Source: Deltaproteobacteria bacterium (GTDB lineage: Bacteria; Desulfobacterota; Binatia; UBA9968). Taken from it: a stretch of 64,000 nucleotides of DNA. Under the pieces are notes generated by a model, which had not been told where the DNA came from, ran no database searches, and saw only the letters and a list, made by a program, of their open reading frames with translations. The stretch is from assembly GCA_016210115.1 (NCBI GenBank), contig JACQUW010000159.1:28003-92002 (forward strand), given 5' to 3'. Made by a program: the position numbers and the translations under genes. Positions 44,804 through 53,742 of this stretch are shown here, one piece after another. The first letter of the stretch is position 1, and every line of letters begins with the position of its first letter.

Positions 44804-46510
44804 GTGGCTGAGAAAGGACTTGCATTACAGTTGCGTCTCAGGGCGCGCGTGGATGGATGGCAGGCACTGAGCCTCGTGGTTCTCCTGGCCCTGCTTGTGG
44901 GCTTTATTCTCTATCCGATCCTGCGCGTCCTCTGGGTTTCTCTTTCCGATGAGACCGGCGCGTTAACGCTCATCCATTTCATTAATTTTTTTCGCCGATC
45001 CCTGTTTCGGGAGGCGCTGTGGAACAGCCTTCTTTGTGGGGTTTCGGTGGTCTTTTTCGGCGGTTTGGTAGGAGTGCCGCTCGCGTATTTTAGCGTGCGC
45101 TATGAGTTCCGCGCGAAAGTGCTGTTCCAAACGCTCGCGACGCTTCCCCTCGTCATTCCGCCTTTTGTGGGAGCTGTGGCCCTGCAGTTGATTCTGGGTC
45201 GAAGCGGCATGGTGAACCTTCTCCTGATGAGATGGTTCGATTTCACAATCCCCTTCATGGAAGGTCTCGGTGGTATCGTCTTAGTCCAGACGATTCACTA
45301 TTTTCCGTTTATCATGCTCAACACGGCCGTGTCCCTCTCCAACATTGACGCGTCTATGGAAGAGGCGGCTCAGTGCATGGGATGCCATGGCGCGAGACTG
45401 TTTCGGCGGGTCACCTTACCCCTCATGCTGCCTGGGTTTGTCGCGGGTTCTTTGCTCACGTTCATTCGGGTGATCGACGATCTGGGAACCCCCCTGATGC
45501 TGAATTACAAGAACCTTCTCGCCCCTCAGGCGTATCTTCGCATCACCACCATCGGCATGGACGATCCGGACGGCTACGTACTCTGCGTAATACTGATTGT
45601 TCTTTCCTTGGTATCGCTCTTTGCGGCGCGCAAATACTTGAGCTTGTCCGAATATGCGACGTTGCAGCGCGGCGCCGCGGTCGCGAGGCCTCTTCGTGGA
45701 ATGTCACGGGCGCTCGTAATTCTTTTCGCCGTCTCGGTCCTGGCAGTCAGCCTGTTGCCGCATATAGGGATACTGCTCCTCTCCTTCTCGAAGATCTGGA
45801 GTTTTTTCCTACTCCCGACGAGTTATACTCTGGACAATTACGCTGAGATTCTCTTCCGTGTCCCGCACTTCGTCAGGAACACGCTGCTGTATACCGTTTT
45901 GGCTGCCGGACTCGACGTGCTATTAGGGGCCTTTATTGCCTTTCTTCTCCTGCGCAGCAGGCTTTGGGGCACAAATCTGCTCGATGCGATTGCCACGCTG
46001 CCTTTGGCCATTCCAGGGGTTGTCCTGGCCGTTGGTTACCTGCGGGTTTTTCACGGCTGGGATTTTCCCGGGTTGTCTGGCTCTTTGACCTCGAGTTGGC
46101 TGATCCTGGTAATCGCTTACACGGTCAGGAGACTTCCGTATACCGTGCGCGCCTCTTATGCGGCGCTGCAGCAGGTTCATCTCAGCCTGGAGGAATCCGC
46201 GCAAAACCTTGGCGCCGATCGGCTGAGAACCTTCTTCAAGGTAACGCTGCCTCTCATCAGCGGTGGCCTCATTGCCGGAGGCTTGATTGCCTTCATGACT
46301 TCTTGTGTTGAACTCTCCTCTACGATCATGCTGGTTCCAAGAATTGAAATGGGACCCGTCTCTTACGGAATCTATCTTTACATGCAAAGCGCGCTCGGCC
46401 GCGGCGCCGGCGCCGCCCTGGGAGTTGTCGCCATTCTCCTCGTTGCTATCGCCACCTATGCGACTCACCGGATATTTGGCGGGCGCGCCGGTCAAGCTTT
46501 CCGAATTTAG
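44804..46510 (+). CDS. ABC transporter permease, two-domain ferric type
   Basis: A 568-residue fused permease starting at GTG. Both halves carry EAA loops (MEEAAQCMGCHGARLFRRV and LEESAQNLGADRLRTFFKV) and about six membrane segments each. It belongs with the binding protein upstream and the ATPase 4 bp downstream. It is only distantly similar to the permease at 24.7 kb, so the window has two separate transporters of this class. Confidence 0.92.
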   Translation: MAEKGLALQLRLRARVDGWQALSLVVLLALLVGFILYPILRVLWVSLSDETGALTLIHFINFFRRSLFREALWNSLLCGVSVVFFGGLVGVPLAYFSVRYEFRAKVLFQTLATLPLVIPPFVGAVALQLILGRSGMVNLLLMRWFDFTIPFMEGLGGIVLVQTIHYFPFIMLNTAVSLSNIDASMEEAAQCMGCHGARLFRRVTLPLMLPGFVAGSLLTFIRVIDDLGTPLMLNYKNLLAPQAYLRITTIGMDDPDGYVLCVILIVLSLVSLFAARKYLSLSEYATLQRGAAVARPLRGMSRALVILFAVSVLAVSLLPHIGILLLSFSKIWSFFLLPTSYTLDNYAEILFRVPHFVRNTLLYTVLAAGLDVLLGAFIAFLLLRSRLWGTNLLDAIATLPLAIPGVVLAVGYLRVFHGWDFPGLSGSLTSSWLILVIAYTVRRLPYTVRASYAALQQVHLSLEESAQNLGADRLRTFFKVTLPLISGGLIAGGLIAFMTSCVELSSTIMLVPRIEMGPVSYGIYLYMQSALGRGAGAALGVVAILLVAIATYATHRIFGGRAGQAFRI

Positions 46511-46514
46511 CACC

Positions 46515-47615
46515 ATGCCGCCGGCCCAGGTGAGACTCGAAAATCTCGGCAAACGCTACGGCGACCTTTGGGCCGTGCGGAACATCTCTCTTTGCGTCGA
46601 GCGAGGCGCCTTCTACACCCTCCTCGGTCCCAGCGGGTGCGGCAAGACGACGATTCTCCGGGCGATAGCGGGATTCGCTCTTGCCGATGAGGGAGAGATA
46701 TACCTGGACGGCGAAGCGGTCACCTATGTTCCTCCCTGGAAGCGGGACGTCGGCCTGGTGTTTCAACATTATGCCCTGTGGCCACACATGACCGTCTTTG
46801 AAAATATCGCCTTTGGTCTGAAAGAGCGCAGGGTCCGGAGAGCCGATATCCAGCGCAAAGTAAAAGAAGTTCTGCACCAGGTGGGCTTGAGTGGAACCGA
46901 AGACCGCAAACCGTCGCAACTCTCCGGAGGACAGCAGCAGCGCGTCGCTCTCGCTCGCACTCTGGTGATCCAACCAAGAGTGCTCCTTCTCGATGAGCCT
47001 TTGAGCAATCTCGACGCCAAGCTGCGCACGGAAATGCGCATCGAGCTGCTAAAGCTTCAGAGAGACCTGGGGATCACCACGATCTACGTGACCCATGACC
47101 AGGAAGAGGCTCTCGCCTTATCCACCCGCATTGCCGTCGTGAGTGCCGGCAGGATCGTCCAGGAAGGAAGACCGAGGGAAATCTACGAACTGCCGAGTGA
47201 GAAATTCGTGGCGGATTTTGTCGGCAAGTCTAATCTTTTTGTCGGAACGGTGACCGGGAAGCAAGGTGATCTGATTCAATTTCAGACCGACGAGGGATGG
47301 AGGATCCAGGCGACGGCGCCTGCGGCCTACGCCTCAATCACACCGGGGCAGCAGTGGCTCCTGAACATTCGGCCCGAGGCCATGGAAGTCACAAGCCCGG
47401 CAGAAGGCGCGTCGCAAGCCAACCGCATTCGCGGCCAGGTAGCGGCTTCCGCTTATCAAGGCTCTCTCGTTGAATACGATATCGAGGCCGCGGGACGATC
47501 CATTCGGGCAAACCTCATCAACCCGAAAAGAAAGCAGCTATTTCAGCGTGGCGATGAAGTCGCTTTGGTTTTCCTGCCCGAAGATGTGGGAGTGATCAGC
47601 GTCGCTCAGGATTGA
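46515..47615 (+). CDS. ABC transporter ATP-binding protein, ferric type
   Basis: A 366-residue ATPase: Walker A GPSGCGKTTI, LSGGQQQR, Walker B VLLLDEPLSNLD, YVTHDQEEAL and a TOBE-type C-terminus (NIRPEAMEV). ATG 46515 is chosen because the product then begins with the normal MPPAQVRLENLGKRYG; a longer frame from 46305 lies inside the permease gene. The last 20 bases overlap the end of the opposing receiver-kinase gene. Confidence 0.93.
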   Translation: MPPAQVRLENLGKRYGDLWAVRNISLCVERGAFYTLLGPSGCGKTTILRAIAGFALADEGEIYLDGEAVTYVPPWKRDVGLVFQHYALWPHMTVFENIAFGLKERRVRRADIQRKVKEVLHQVGLSGTEDRKPSQLSGGQQQRVALARTLVIQPRVLLLDEPLSNLDAKLRTEMRIELLKLQRDLGITTIYVTHDQEEALALSTRIAVVSAGRIVQEGRPREIYELPSEKFVADFVGKSNLFVGTVTGKQGDLIQFQTDEGWRIQATAPAAYASITPGQQWLLNIRPEAMEVTSPAEGASQANRIRGQVAASAYQGSLVEYDIEAAGRSIRANLINPKRKQLFQRGDEVALVFLPEDVGVISVAQD

Positions 47616-48765
47616 TTTTTTGGGATTCCGGATATTCGCCGAATCTTTCGACTTTGAAGGGCGCCGGGTAAGGAGGCCCATCACACCCCTTCTCGCGGAA
47701 TGGAATGGAGACCATGACTTGAGTGCCCCGATCGGGTTCGCTCCTGATCTCCAGGTTACCGCCAAGGAATTTGGTTAATCGATCCGCCACCGTCAGCCCT
47801 AAACCCAACCCGGGAAACGGCCGCCGCGAAGAGCCGTCCACTTGCCGGAAAGGCTTAAAGATGCTCTCGACGTGATCCGGAGGTATTCCCACCCCTGTGT
47901 CAGTGATTTCCACGAGGATTCTTTTCGACTGAGCGAGTCGACGCGCCTTGACCGTGATCCTGCCTTGGAGAGTAAACTTAGCCGCATTGTGGAGGAGGTT
48001 CTGAAAAATGCGCGCGAGCTTTGCCGGATCGCTAACAACGCGCAGGCCCCCTTCTTCCATGTCAATGGAAACCTCAATTCCTTTAGCATTCAAGATCTTT
48101 TCATATTGTTTTATGGAATCACCCAGGACCGCGTCTAAATCCAATTCCTCCTCCGCCAAGCTCACCTCCCCTGCCCTCAGTGATGTGAGAAAAAGCGCAT
48201 TATCGATCACGTCCAGTAGATCTTCCGAGTTCTTGTAAACCCTTTCCAGAACCTTCTGTTGTTCGGGCGTGAGCGTCCCGACAAGTTGGTCCAGCAAAAG
48301 GTAAACAAACCCGATCACCACGCTGAGCGGCGTGCGCATCTCATGAGTAATATTTGCGAGAAATTCGGACTTTAATTCTTTCAGCTTTAACCTGGTGTTT
48401 CTCCGCTCCAGCGCGCGCCGGACCAGATTCAGGATATGGGTCACGTCAAAGGGTTTTGCGATGTAGTCAAACGCGCCCAATCGCAATCCTTCGATTGCGG
48501 TATCCATCGATCCGTAGCCGGTTATAACGATCGCCTCAATGTCGGGATTACGCTTCTTTATGCTCTCCAGAACTGTGATGCCGGGCATTCCGGGCATCTT
48601 GAGGTCTACAGTGACGAGGTCAACGGGGATCTGGTCCAGCATCTCGATGGCCTGTGCCCCACGGTCGGCCGTATATACATTGTAATAAGGCTTGAGAATC
48701 AGTTTGAGCGATTCTCTGGGGCCGATCTCATCGTCCACCACCAATATGTTAGCGTCAGCACTCAT
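47596..48765 (-). CDS. Receiver-histidine kinase hybrid (soluble)
   Basis: A 389-residue signalling protein with an N-terminal receiver (ILVVDDE, phosphoacceptor in LVTVDLKMPGM, YIAKPFD) joined directly to a kinase: H-box FLANITHEMRTPLS, N-box FQNLLHNAAKF, ITDTGVGI and GLGLGLTV. All catalytic elements appear intact and there is no membrane segment. ATG 48765 (MSADANIL) is the natural start; the upstream extension to 48882 is not domain-like. It lies 230 bp after the NtrC-like gene, behind a sigma-54-like promoter. Confidence 0.92.
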   Translation of the reverse strand: MSADANILVVDDEIGPRESLKLILKPYYNVYTADRGAQAIEMLDQIPVDLVTVDLKMPGMPGITVLESIKKRNPDIEAIVITGYGSMDTAIEGLRLGAFDYIAKPFDVTHILNLVRRALERRNTRLKLKELKSEFLANITHEMRTPLSVVIGFVYLLLDQLVGTLTPEQQKVLERVYKNSEDLLDVIDNALFLTSLRAGEVSLAEEELDLDAVLGDSIKQYEKILNAKGIEVSIDMEEGGLRVVSDPAKLARIFQNLLHNAAKFTLQGRITVKARRLAQSKRILVEITDTGVGIPPDHVESIFKPFRQVDGSSRRPFPGLGLGLTVADRLTKFLGGNLEIRSEPDRGTQVMVSIPFREKGCDGPPYPAPFKVERFGEYPESQKINPERR

Positions 48766-48785
48766 TTCTTGGGAAACTAAGAGCG

Positions 48786-48811
48786 AGCAATTGGCATGCC
48801 ACGAATGCCAA
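48786..48811 (-). promoter_or_regulatory. Sigma-54-like promoter overlapped by an inverted repeat
   Basis: On the minus strand TGGCATG-CCAA-TTGCT (48801 down to 48786) differs from the -24/-12 consensus TGGCACG-N4-TTGCW at one base and has the right spacing. The same place carries TTGGCAT-N7-ATGCCAA (48791-48811), a perfect 7-bp inverted repeat. Transcription would start near 48775, leaving only about 10 nt before the ATG at 48765 and no clear ribosome site. An NtrC-type activator is encoded next to it. Confidence 0.5.
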
Positions 48812-48995
48812 CGCCTAACCCGCCGAAATCTTTGAAGCTTGAGATTGCACAAGCAAAAAGACGGACAAAAATGATGCTTCACAAATCGGCAGCTCGCTAG
48901 GGATGGCGACTGCCGGGCAAGTTCACACTACGCGTTGTGGCTCGAGGAGAAAAGGGAGGGGCTTACAGAAATGTCCATCGACTGGACAAAGTTGT

Positions 48996-50384
48996 TCAAC
49001 CAGCGGCGTGGCTTCTTTCGATAATGTTGAGCTTCTCCATTCTGTACCGGAGTATTCTGCGGCTCGTCCCCAGCAGAGATGCTGCCCTCGTTTGATTGTG
49101 GCCCGCTTTCTCTAATGCTTTCACGATGAGCTCCCGCTCGAACTCGTCGACAGCATCGCTCAACGACAAAGAACCATTCAGTACTCTCTCCCGGACGGAA
49201 GCCACAGCGTCACGCTGGCGGATCGCCTCCGGTAGGTTTTCCACGCCGACCACATCCTGAGAAACCAGAATCGTGAGGCGCTCGATGAGATTCTCGAGTT
49301 CTCGGACATTACCGGGCCACGAATAGGACAGCAGGTAATCAATGACTTCCGCCGAAAGATTCTTCGGTTTGCAAGAGTTTTCACAAGCCTTTATCCTGAG
49401 GAAATGTTCTACCAGCAGCGGGACGTCCTCTTGTCTTTCTCTAAGCGGCGGCAGATGAAGCGAAACAACATTGAGACGGTAAAACAAATCGGGCCGAAAC
49501 CCTCCATCCTTGACCAATTTCTCCAGCTCGCGATTGCTCGCGGCAATAATACGGACATCGACCTTACTTTCCTCTGTTCCTCCCAGGCGCATAAAGCTTT
49601 CCGTCTCAATGGCTCTCAAGAGCTTGGCCTGCGTGCCCACGCCAAGCTCGCCGATCTCGTCTAGAAACAGAGTCCCTCCATGCGCCGAATCGAAGTGTCC
49701 CATCTTTCGCTGGTAGGCATTGGTAAAAGCCCCTCGCTCGTAACCGAAGAGCTCGCTCTCGATGAGCGCATCGGGGAGTGCCGCGCAATTCACCACGACA
49801 AATGGTTTATTCGCCCGGTCGCTGTTAAAATGGATGGCACGGGCAATGAGTTCTTTCCCGGTGCCGCTTTCACCCGTAATGAGCACCGTACTTTTCTTGC
49901 TCGCCACGACGCTTACAATCCGAAAGATCTCAAGTATCGATTTCGATTTCCCGACTATGTTCTGAATACCGAACCTCCGGCCGAGATCCTGCTGAAGCCG
50001 CGCCACCTCTCTCGATAGCCGTGTTTTCTCCAGCGCCCGGTCGACCCTCAAGCGCAGCTCATTGACGTCGAACGGCTTAATGACGTAATCGAAGGCGCCC
50101 GTCTCCCGAGCTGCAAATGCTGTCCTGGCCGTATTTAACGCCGTCAACATGATCACTTGTCCATCAGGATGGACATCCTTCATTCGCTTTAACGTTTCGA
50201 GGCCGTCGGCGCCCGGCATGAGAATATCCAGCAGAATAACCTCCGGTTTTTCTTCTTTGACTTTGCCAATCGCTTCCTCGCAGCCGGTCGCCTCACAAAT
50301 CCGAAAATCCTTTCCGAAAATCAGGCGCAATGATTCCCGCACGCCCGCTTCGTCATCAACAATAAGCAGAACTGCTTGACCCAT
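48996..50384 (-). CDS. NtrC-family sigma-54 activator with GAFTNA variant
   Basis: A 462-residue response regulator: receiver (phosphoacceptor Asp53 in LLDILMPG), AAA+ domain with Walker A GESGTGKE at 171-178 and Walker B GGTLFLDEIGEL, and a C-terminal Fis-type HTH (NQTRAASLLGTSRRILRYRM). The loop that contacts sigma-54, normally GAFTGA, reads GAFTNA at 218-223. In NorR, as I recall, the same glycine-to-asparagine change lets the activator escape control by its regulatory domain. The gene begins 5 bp after the pseudo-regulator gene, in a long operon. Confidence 0.93.
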   Translation of the reverse strand: MGQAVLLIVDDEAGVRESLRLIFGKDFRICEATGCEEAIGKVKEEKPEVILLDILMPGADGLETLKRMKDVHPDGQVIMLTALNTARTAFAARETGAFDYVIKPFDVNELRLRVDRALEKTRLSREVARLQQDLGRRFGIQNIVGKSKSILEIFRIVSVVASKKSTVLITGESGTGKELIARAIHFNSDRANKPFVVVNCAALPDALIESELFGYERGAFTNAYQRKMGHFDSAHGGTLFLDEIGELGVGTQAKLLRAIETESFMRLGGTEESKVDVRIIAASNRELEKLVKDGGFRPDLFYRLNVVSLHLPPLRERQEDVPLLVEHFLRIKACENSCKPKNLSAEVIDYLLSYSWPGNVRELENLIERLTILVSQDVVGVENLPEAIRQRDAVASVRERVLNGSLSLSDAVDEFERELIVKALEKAGHNQTRAASLLGTSRRILRYRMEKLNIIERSHAAG

Positions 50385-50389
50385 CGTAG

Positions 50390-52258
50390 TTAGTGAACCG
50401 GAAGATCCGCCCGGATAAGGACCTTTCCCCCCTCAATATCTGCGACCGCCACCTTTCCTCCGTTTCTCTCCAGAAGCACTTTGGCAAGCAGAATCCGTAA
50501 AGGCAGGGCTTCTTCTTTCTTTTGCAACGAATCCTGCTCCAGATACTGGGCGAAGCCGGTTATTCTTTCAGCTTCGGGCAGGTAAGTGAAGGCTACCTTT
50601 CCTTCCTCTTCCACTCCGACCTGGATCTCTCCTCCTGGTTTCACTTGGGCCAGGACGCTTTGGAGAAGGTTCTTGAGCACATACCGTAGCTGGTTGGCAT
50701 CGGCAAAGACGCGTTCCTTTTCTCCTTTCCTCAACCACCGAACCGTGGCTTCCTTCTTGAAGCATTCCGGGAAGATCTCCTCTAATACCCGGCTTAATTC
50801 CTCGTATATGAAAATATCCTGCGCGGCGGGTTCGTTAAACCTGGAGAATTCAATGATGTTTTCCAGGAGTTCGTCCATTCGGTCTATATCACTGCTGACC
50901 ATTTGTTGAAAGCGGGCGCGGAAAGTCTCGTCATTGAATCTCTCCCCCAAAAGCTGAGCGAAGGTCTTAATCGTCACCATCGGGTTTTTGAGTTCGTGCG
51001 CCAGCTCATGAATGAGCTGCTTCAGTTCCGAGAAGACAATTTTCGAAGGCTCCCGCCGAGTTGATTCCGCATTTTTTTCCGAGGACGGAATACGGATGGC
51101 CTTTCGGCCTGCTTCCCTGGCGGCAAAGAGCGCCTCCTCACCCTCCCCCGATGGGGGCTGGGGATACTCTTCTCCAGGGTCCAGGATCAAATCTGAAGCT
51201 TCGATGGCCCCTTTTCTGTGTGTGGCCAGCGTTCTTGCGATGACAAGCTCCATCTCGTCCAGATTGCCAAACCAGAGGTAGTTGCAGAGTCGCTCGATGG
51301 CGCCGGGGGCAAAAGTGACGCTGCCGAGATCCAGTCTCTCGGCGTAGTCTTCGGCAAACCAGCCGACCAGAGAAGGTACATCCTGAACGCGTTGCCGAAG
51401 CGGCGGCAAACGAATCATCAGAGTCGCCAAACGATAATAGAGGGCGCCCAAAAAATCGCCCCGATAAACCTTCTCCAGGAGGTCTACATAGGAGGTGGAA
51501 ACGACCCAAAAAGAACTTTCCCGTTCTTCCTCCTCCTGTAGGAAATTCAGCAGCGCGGCTTGGGACGATCGGTTCAATCCTTCCAGGCGGTCAATAAAGA
51601 GAGTAAAGCTCTCTGCCGATCTCGGTTTCCGGCGTGAGAAGCCGGCGAGGGACGTGAAAAGTTCATCTGGAGTCTCCTCAGCCGGATAAGCAGCAATCCA
51701 CTCCCCTGCTGTGCCTCTTAAAGCATGAAGCGAGCGCGCTATTCGTTCCTGACCGCATCCGGCCTCTCCCGCAATGAGGATCGGAAGCTGCGTAAGATTG
51801 TAAGTCTTGGCCAGAGAAGATACCGAAGTTGGAACAAAAGGATATTCCAGATACTCGGCGGCCTTTCGATCTTCCGAAGAGCGAGTAACCAGTGCTTGCT
51901 GCGCCGGTTCGGGTCGCGTCAGCAAACGAACGATCTTCTCCCGCAATTCGTATGGGTTGAAAGGCTTGGCCAGGCAATCCACCCTTTCCTGACTCGTGAA
52001 AAGCCTTTGATCGGATTTCGATTCGAGAATAAAAAGGATGGGACAGAGAAGCCGCGACGCCAGATTCAGAAGGTATGAAAACTCCGTCCCAAGGCGCGGA
52101 GGCGCGCCCAGGATTACGAGATCCGCTTGCAGCTCGGAACGCCTCAGGCTGTCCTCAGGCAGCAGAGGGCGCTGAACCACAATGAATTCCCGCCCCAAAA
52201 TTAAGCCAAGAGTCTCCCGTACCGCCCGAGACTCGTCAACGACCAGGATCCTCTTCAT
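50390..52258 (-). CDS. Degenerate receiver-AAA+-histidine kinase fusion
   Basis: A 622-residue protein combining three signalling modules, each damaged. The receiver has Gly51 at the phosphoacceptor position (LVILGAPP). The AAA+ domain has GEAGCGQE at 164-171, with Gln for the Walker A lysine, and FIDRL for Walker B (D-R instead of D-E), and it lacks a GAFTGA loop. The kinase part keeps the H-box His421 (LAHELKNP), but its ATP-binding half has no D-x-G-x-G or G-x-G-L-G-L. Coding quality is good and the frame is intact, so it looks selected as a scaffold or phosphotransfer protein and not decaying. It overlaps the kinase gene upstream by 23 bp. Confidence 0.82.
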   Translation of the reverse strand: MKRILVVDESRAVRETLGLILGREFIVVQRPLLPEDSLRRSELQADLVILGAPPRLGTEFSYLLNLASRLLCPILFILESKSDQRLFTSQERVDCLAKPFNPYELREKIVRLLTRPEPAQQALVTRSSEDRKAAEYLEYPFVPTSVSSLAKTYNLTQLPILIAGEAGCGQERIARSLHALRGTAGEWIAAYPAEETPDELFTSLAGFSRRKPRSAESFTLFIDRLEGLNRSSQAALLNFLQEEEERESSFWVVSTSYVDLLEKVYRGDFLGALYYRLATLMIRLPPLRQRVQDVPSLVGWFAEDYAERLDLGSVTFAPGAIERLCNYLWFGNLDEMELVIARTLATHRKGAIEASDLILDPGEEYPQPPSGEGEEALFAAREAGRKAIRIPSSEKNAESTRREPSKIVFSELKQLIHELAHELKNPMVTIKTFAQLLGERFNDETFRARFQQMVSSDIDRMDELLENIIEFSRFNEPAAQDIFIYEELSRVLEEIFPECFKKEATVRWLRKGEKERVFADANQLRYVLKNLLQSVLAQVKPGGEIQVGVEEEGKVAFTYLPEAERITGFAQYLEQDSLQKKEEALPLRILLAKVLLERNGGKVAVADIEGGKVLIRADLPVH

Positions 52259-53732
52259 GGGCTGGACGATGATTGTTCTCCCGATGGATGGCGCTCCGGA
52301 CAGGCAAATTGATGCAAAAGGTGGTTCCTACTCCCACCTGACTGTCGACTGTGATGAAACCTCCATGCTCCTGCACGATTTGATGAGAGATCGACAACCC
52401 GAGCCCGTTTCCCCCTGCTTTGCTGGTAAAGAAGGGGTTGAAAATGTCGTCGAGGTCGCTTTCGGGAATGCCGATGCCGGTGTCGCGCACTTCAATTTGA
52501 ACAAACGACTCGGCGCTGTGGTTTGTAACCAGACGGGTAGATACCTCCACGACCCCCTCCCCCTCTATCGATTGAAGGGCATTCAGAATGATGTTCATGC
52601 ATACCTGCTTTATTTGTTCTTTGTCAACAAAAATCTTCGGCAGATCATCGGCGGGCCAGCGGCGCATCAGAATACCCTTTTCCTTGGCCTGAGTGTCCAG
52701 AATTCGCACGATGTTCTCCACGATTTCATTGACGCTCTCCGCTGAGACATTGGGGAGCGAGGGACGCGCGAAGCTCAAAAGATCGTTAACCAGGCCGCAA
52801 ATTCGATCCACCTCTTTAAGGGCCAGAGATTGAAAATCACCGCGAAACTCAGGGTCCTCGTACCGCTCGGGAAGAAGCTGGGTAAAGGTCCGTATCGCCA
52901 CCAGCGGGTTTCGGATCTCATGCGCAAGGCCTGCGGTCAGCAGACCTAACGATGAAAGGCGGTCCGCCCGCCGGAGAATGGCCTGCGATTCCTTGAGTTC
53001 CCTCTCCCGCTGCAGCAAGCGCTCGGCCATCTGATCAAAGGCCGCGGCGAGACTTCCGAGCTCATCGCCCCTCTCTAAGGAGACCCGGTGCTGGAGATCG
53101 CCCTGTTCAATGTGCCTTGCCGCTACAGTCAACCGCTGTATTGGACTCGTCATCCTCGACGCGATGCCAAAGAGAACCAGCAATCCCATTAAGAACACGC
53201 CTGTGGCAATCCCTATAGCCTTGAAAGTCACTTGTCTGATCTCACCCAGGGTAGGTTTTAGGTCAAATCCGAGACGGATTCCTCCTAGTTTCCGGTGCCC
53301 AAGAACGATGGGCTTGGAAACATCCAAAATCCCTTTTTCATAGTCGATATCTACAAAGCTCTCGTTAGACTTTATAGTCCTGTGGCTCGGCATATCAGGC
53401 AACTTCGCAAGGAACAGTCGTCTATCCTCGTGATAATCCCCTAGAATTCTGCCTTCGTCATCGTAGACATAAGCATAATCGACATCAGGCAAAGCCTTTG
53501 CCTCCTGAGCAATCGTTTCAAGCTGCAATATATCCAGTTTATAGAGTGAGCCAGTAACGCTTAACTCCATTAGGCTGATGCCCGTTTTAGCCCTTTCGAC
53601 CATTTGCTCTAGAAGCAGGTTTCTCTGGAAGCGAACCGTTAGATAGGTGAGGGTGCCAACGCCGGCGAGATAGAAAACTGCGAGGGAGAGAAAGATCTTT
53701 AACTTGAGGCTAAGCTTTGCCCTTAGATTCAT
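52236..53732 (-). CDS. Membrane sensor histidine kinase, NtrB/AtoS-like
   Basis: A 498-residue kinase from ATG 53732. An N-terminal membrane segment (IFLSLAVFYLAGVGTL) and a second one (AIGIATGVFLMGLLVLFGI) enclose a periplasmic Cache-like domain. HAMP follows (TSPIQRLTVAARHIEQGDL), then H-box GLAHEIRNPLVA, N-box NIILNALQS, DTGIGI and GNGLGLS. All catalytic elements are present. It starts 10 bp after the PhnD-like gene, which may feed it a periplasmic signal. A decayed relative lies at 62.5 kb. Confidence 0.93.
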   Translation of the reverse strand: MNLRAKLSLKLKIFLSLAVFYLAGVGTLTYLTVRFQRNLLLEQMVERAKTGISLMELSVTGSLYKLDILQLETIAQEAKALPDVDYAYVYDDEGRILGDYHEDRRLFLAKLPDMPSHRTIKSNESFVDIDYEKGILDVSKPIVLGHRKLGGIRLGFDLKPTLGEIRQVTFKAIGIATGVFLMGLLVLFGIASRMTSPIQRLTVAARHIEQGDLQHRVSLERGDELGSLAAAFDQMAERLLQRERELKESQAILRRADRLSSLGLLTAGLAHEIRNPLVAIRTFTQLLPERYEDPEFRGDFQSLALKEVDRICGLVNDLLSFARPSLPNVSAESVNEIVENIVRILDTQAKEKGILMRRWPADDLPKIFVDKEQIKQVCMNIILNALQSIEGEGVVEVSTRLVTNHSAESFVQIEVRDTGIGIPESDLDDIFNPFFTSKAGGNGLGLSISHQIVQEHGGFITVDSQVGVGTTFCINLPVRSAIHRENNHRPAHEEDPGR

Positions 53733-53742
53733 GGGGGGAATA

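Noticed and set aside
46305..46514. Longer N-terminus for the ABC ATPase
   Set aside because: The extra residues lie inside the permease gene and do not resemble an ABC domain; the ATG at 46515 gives the normal start.
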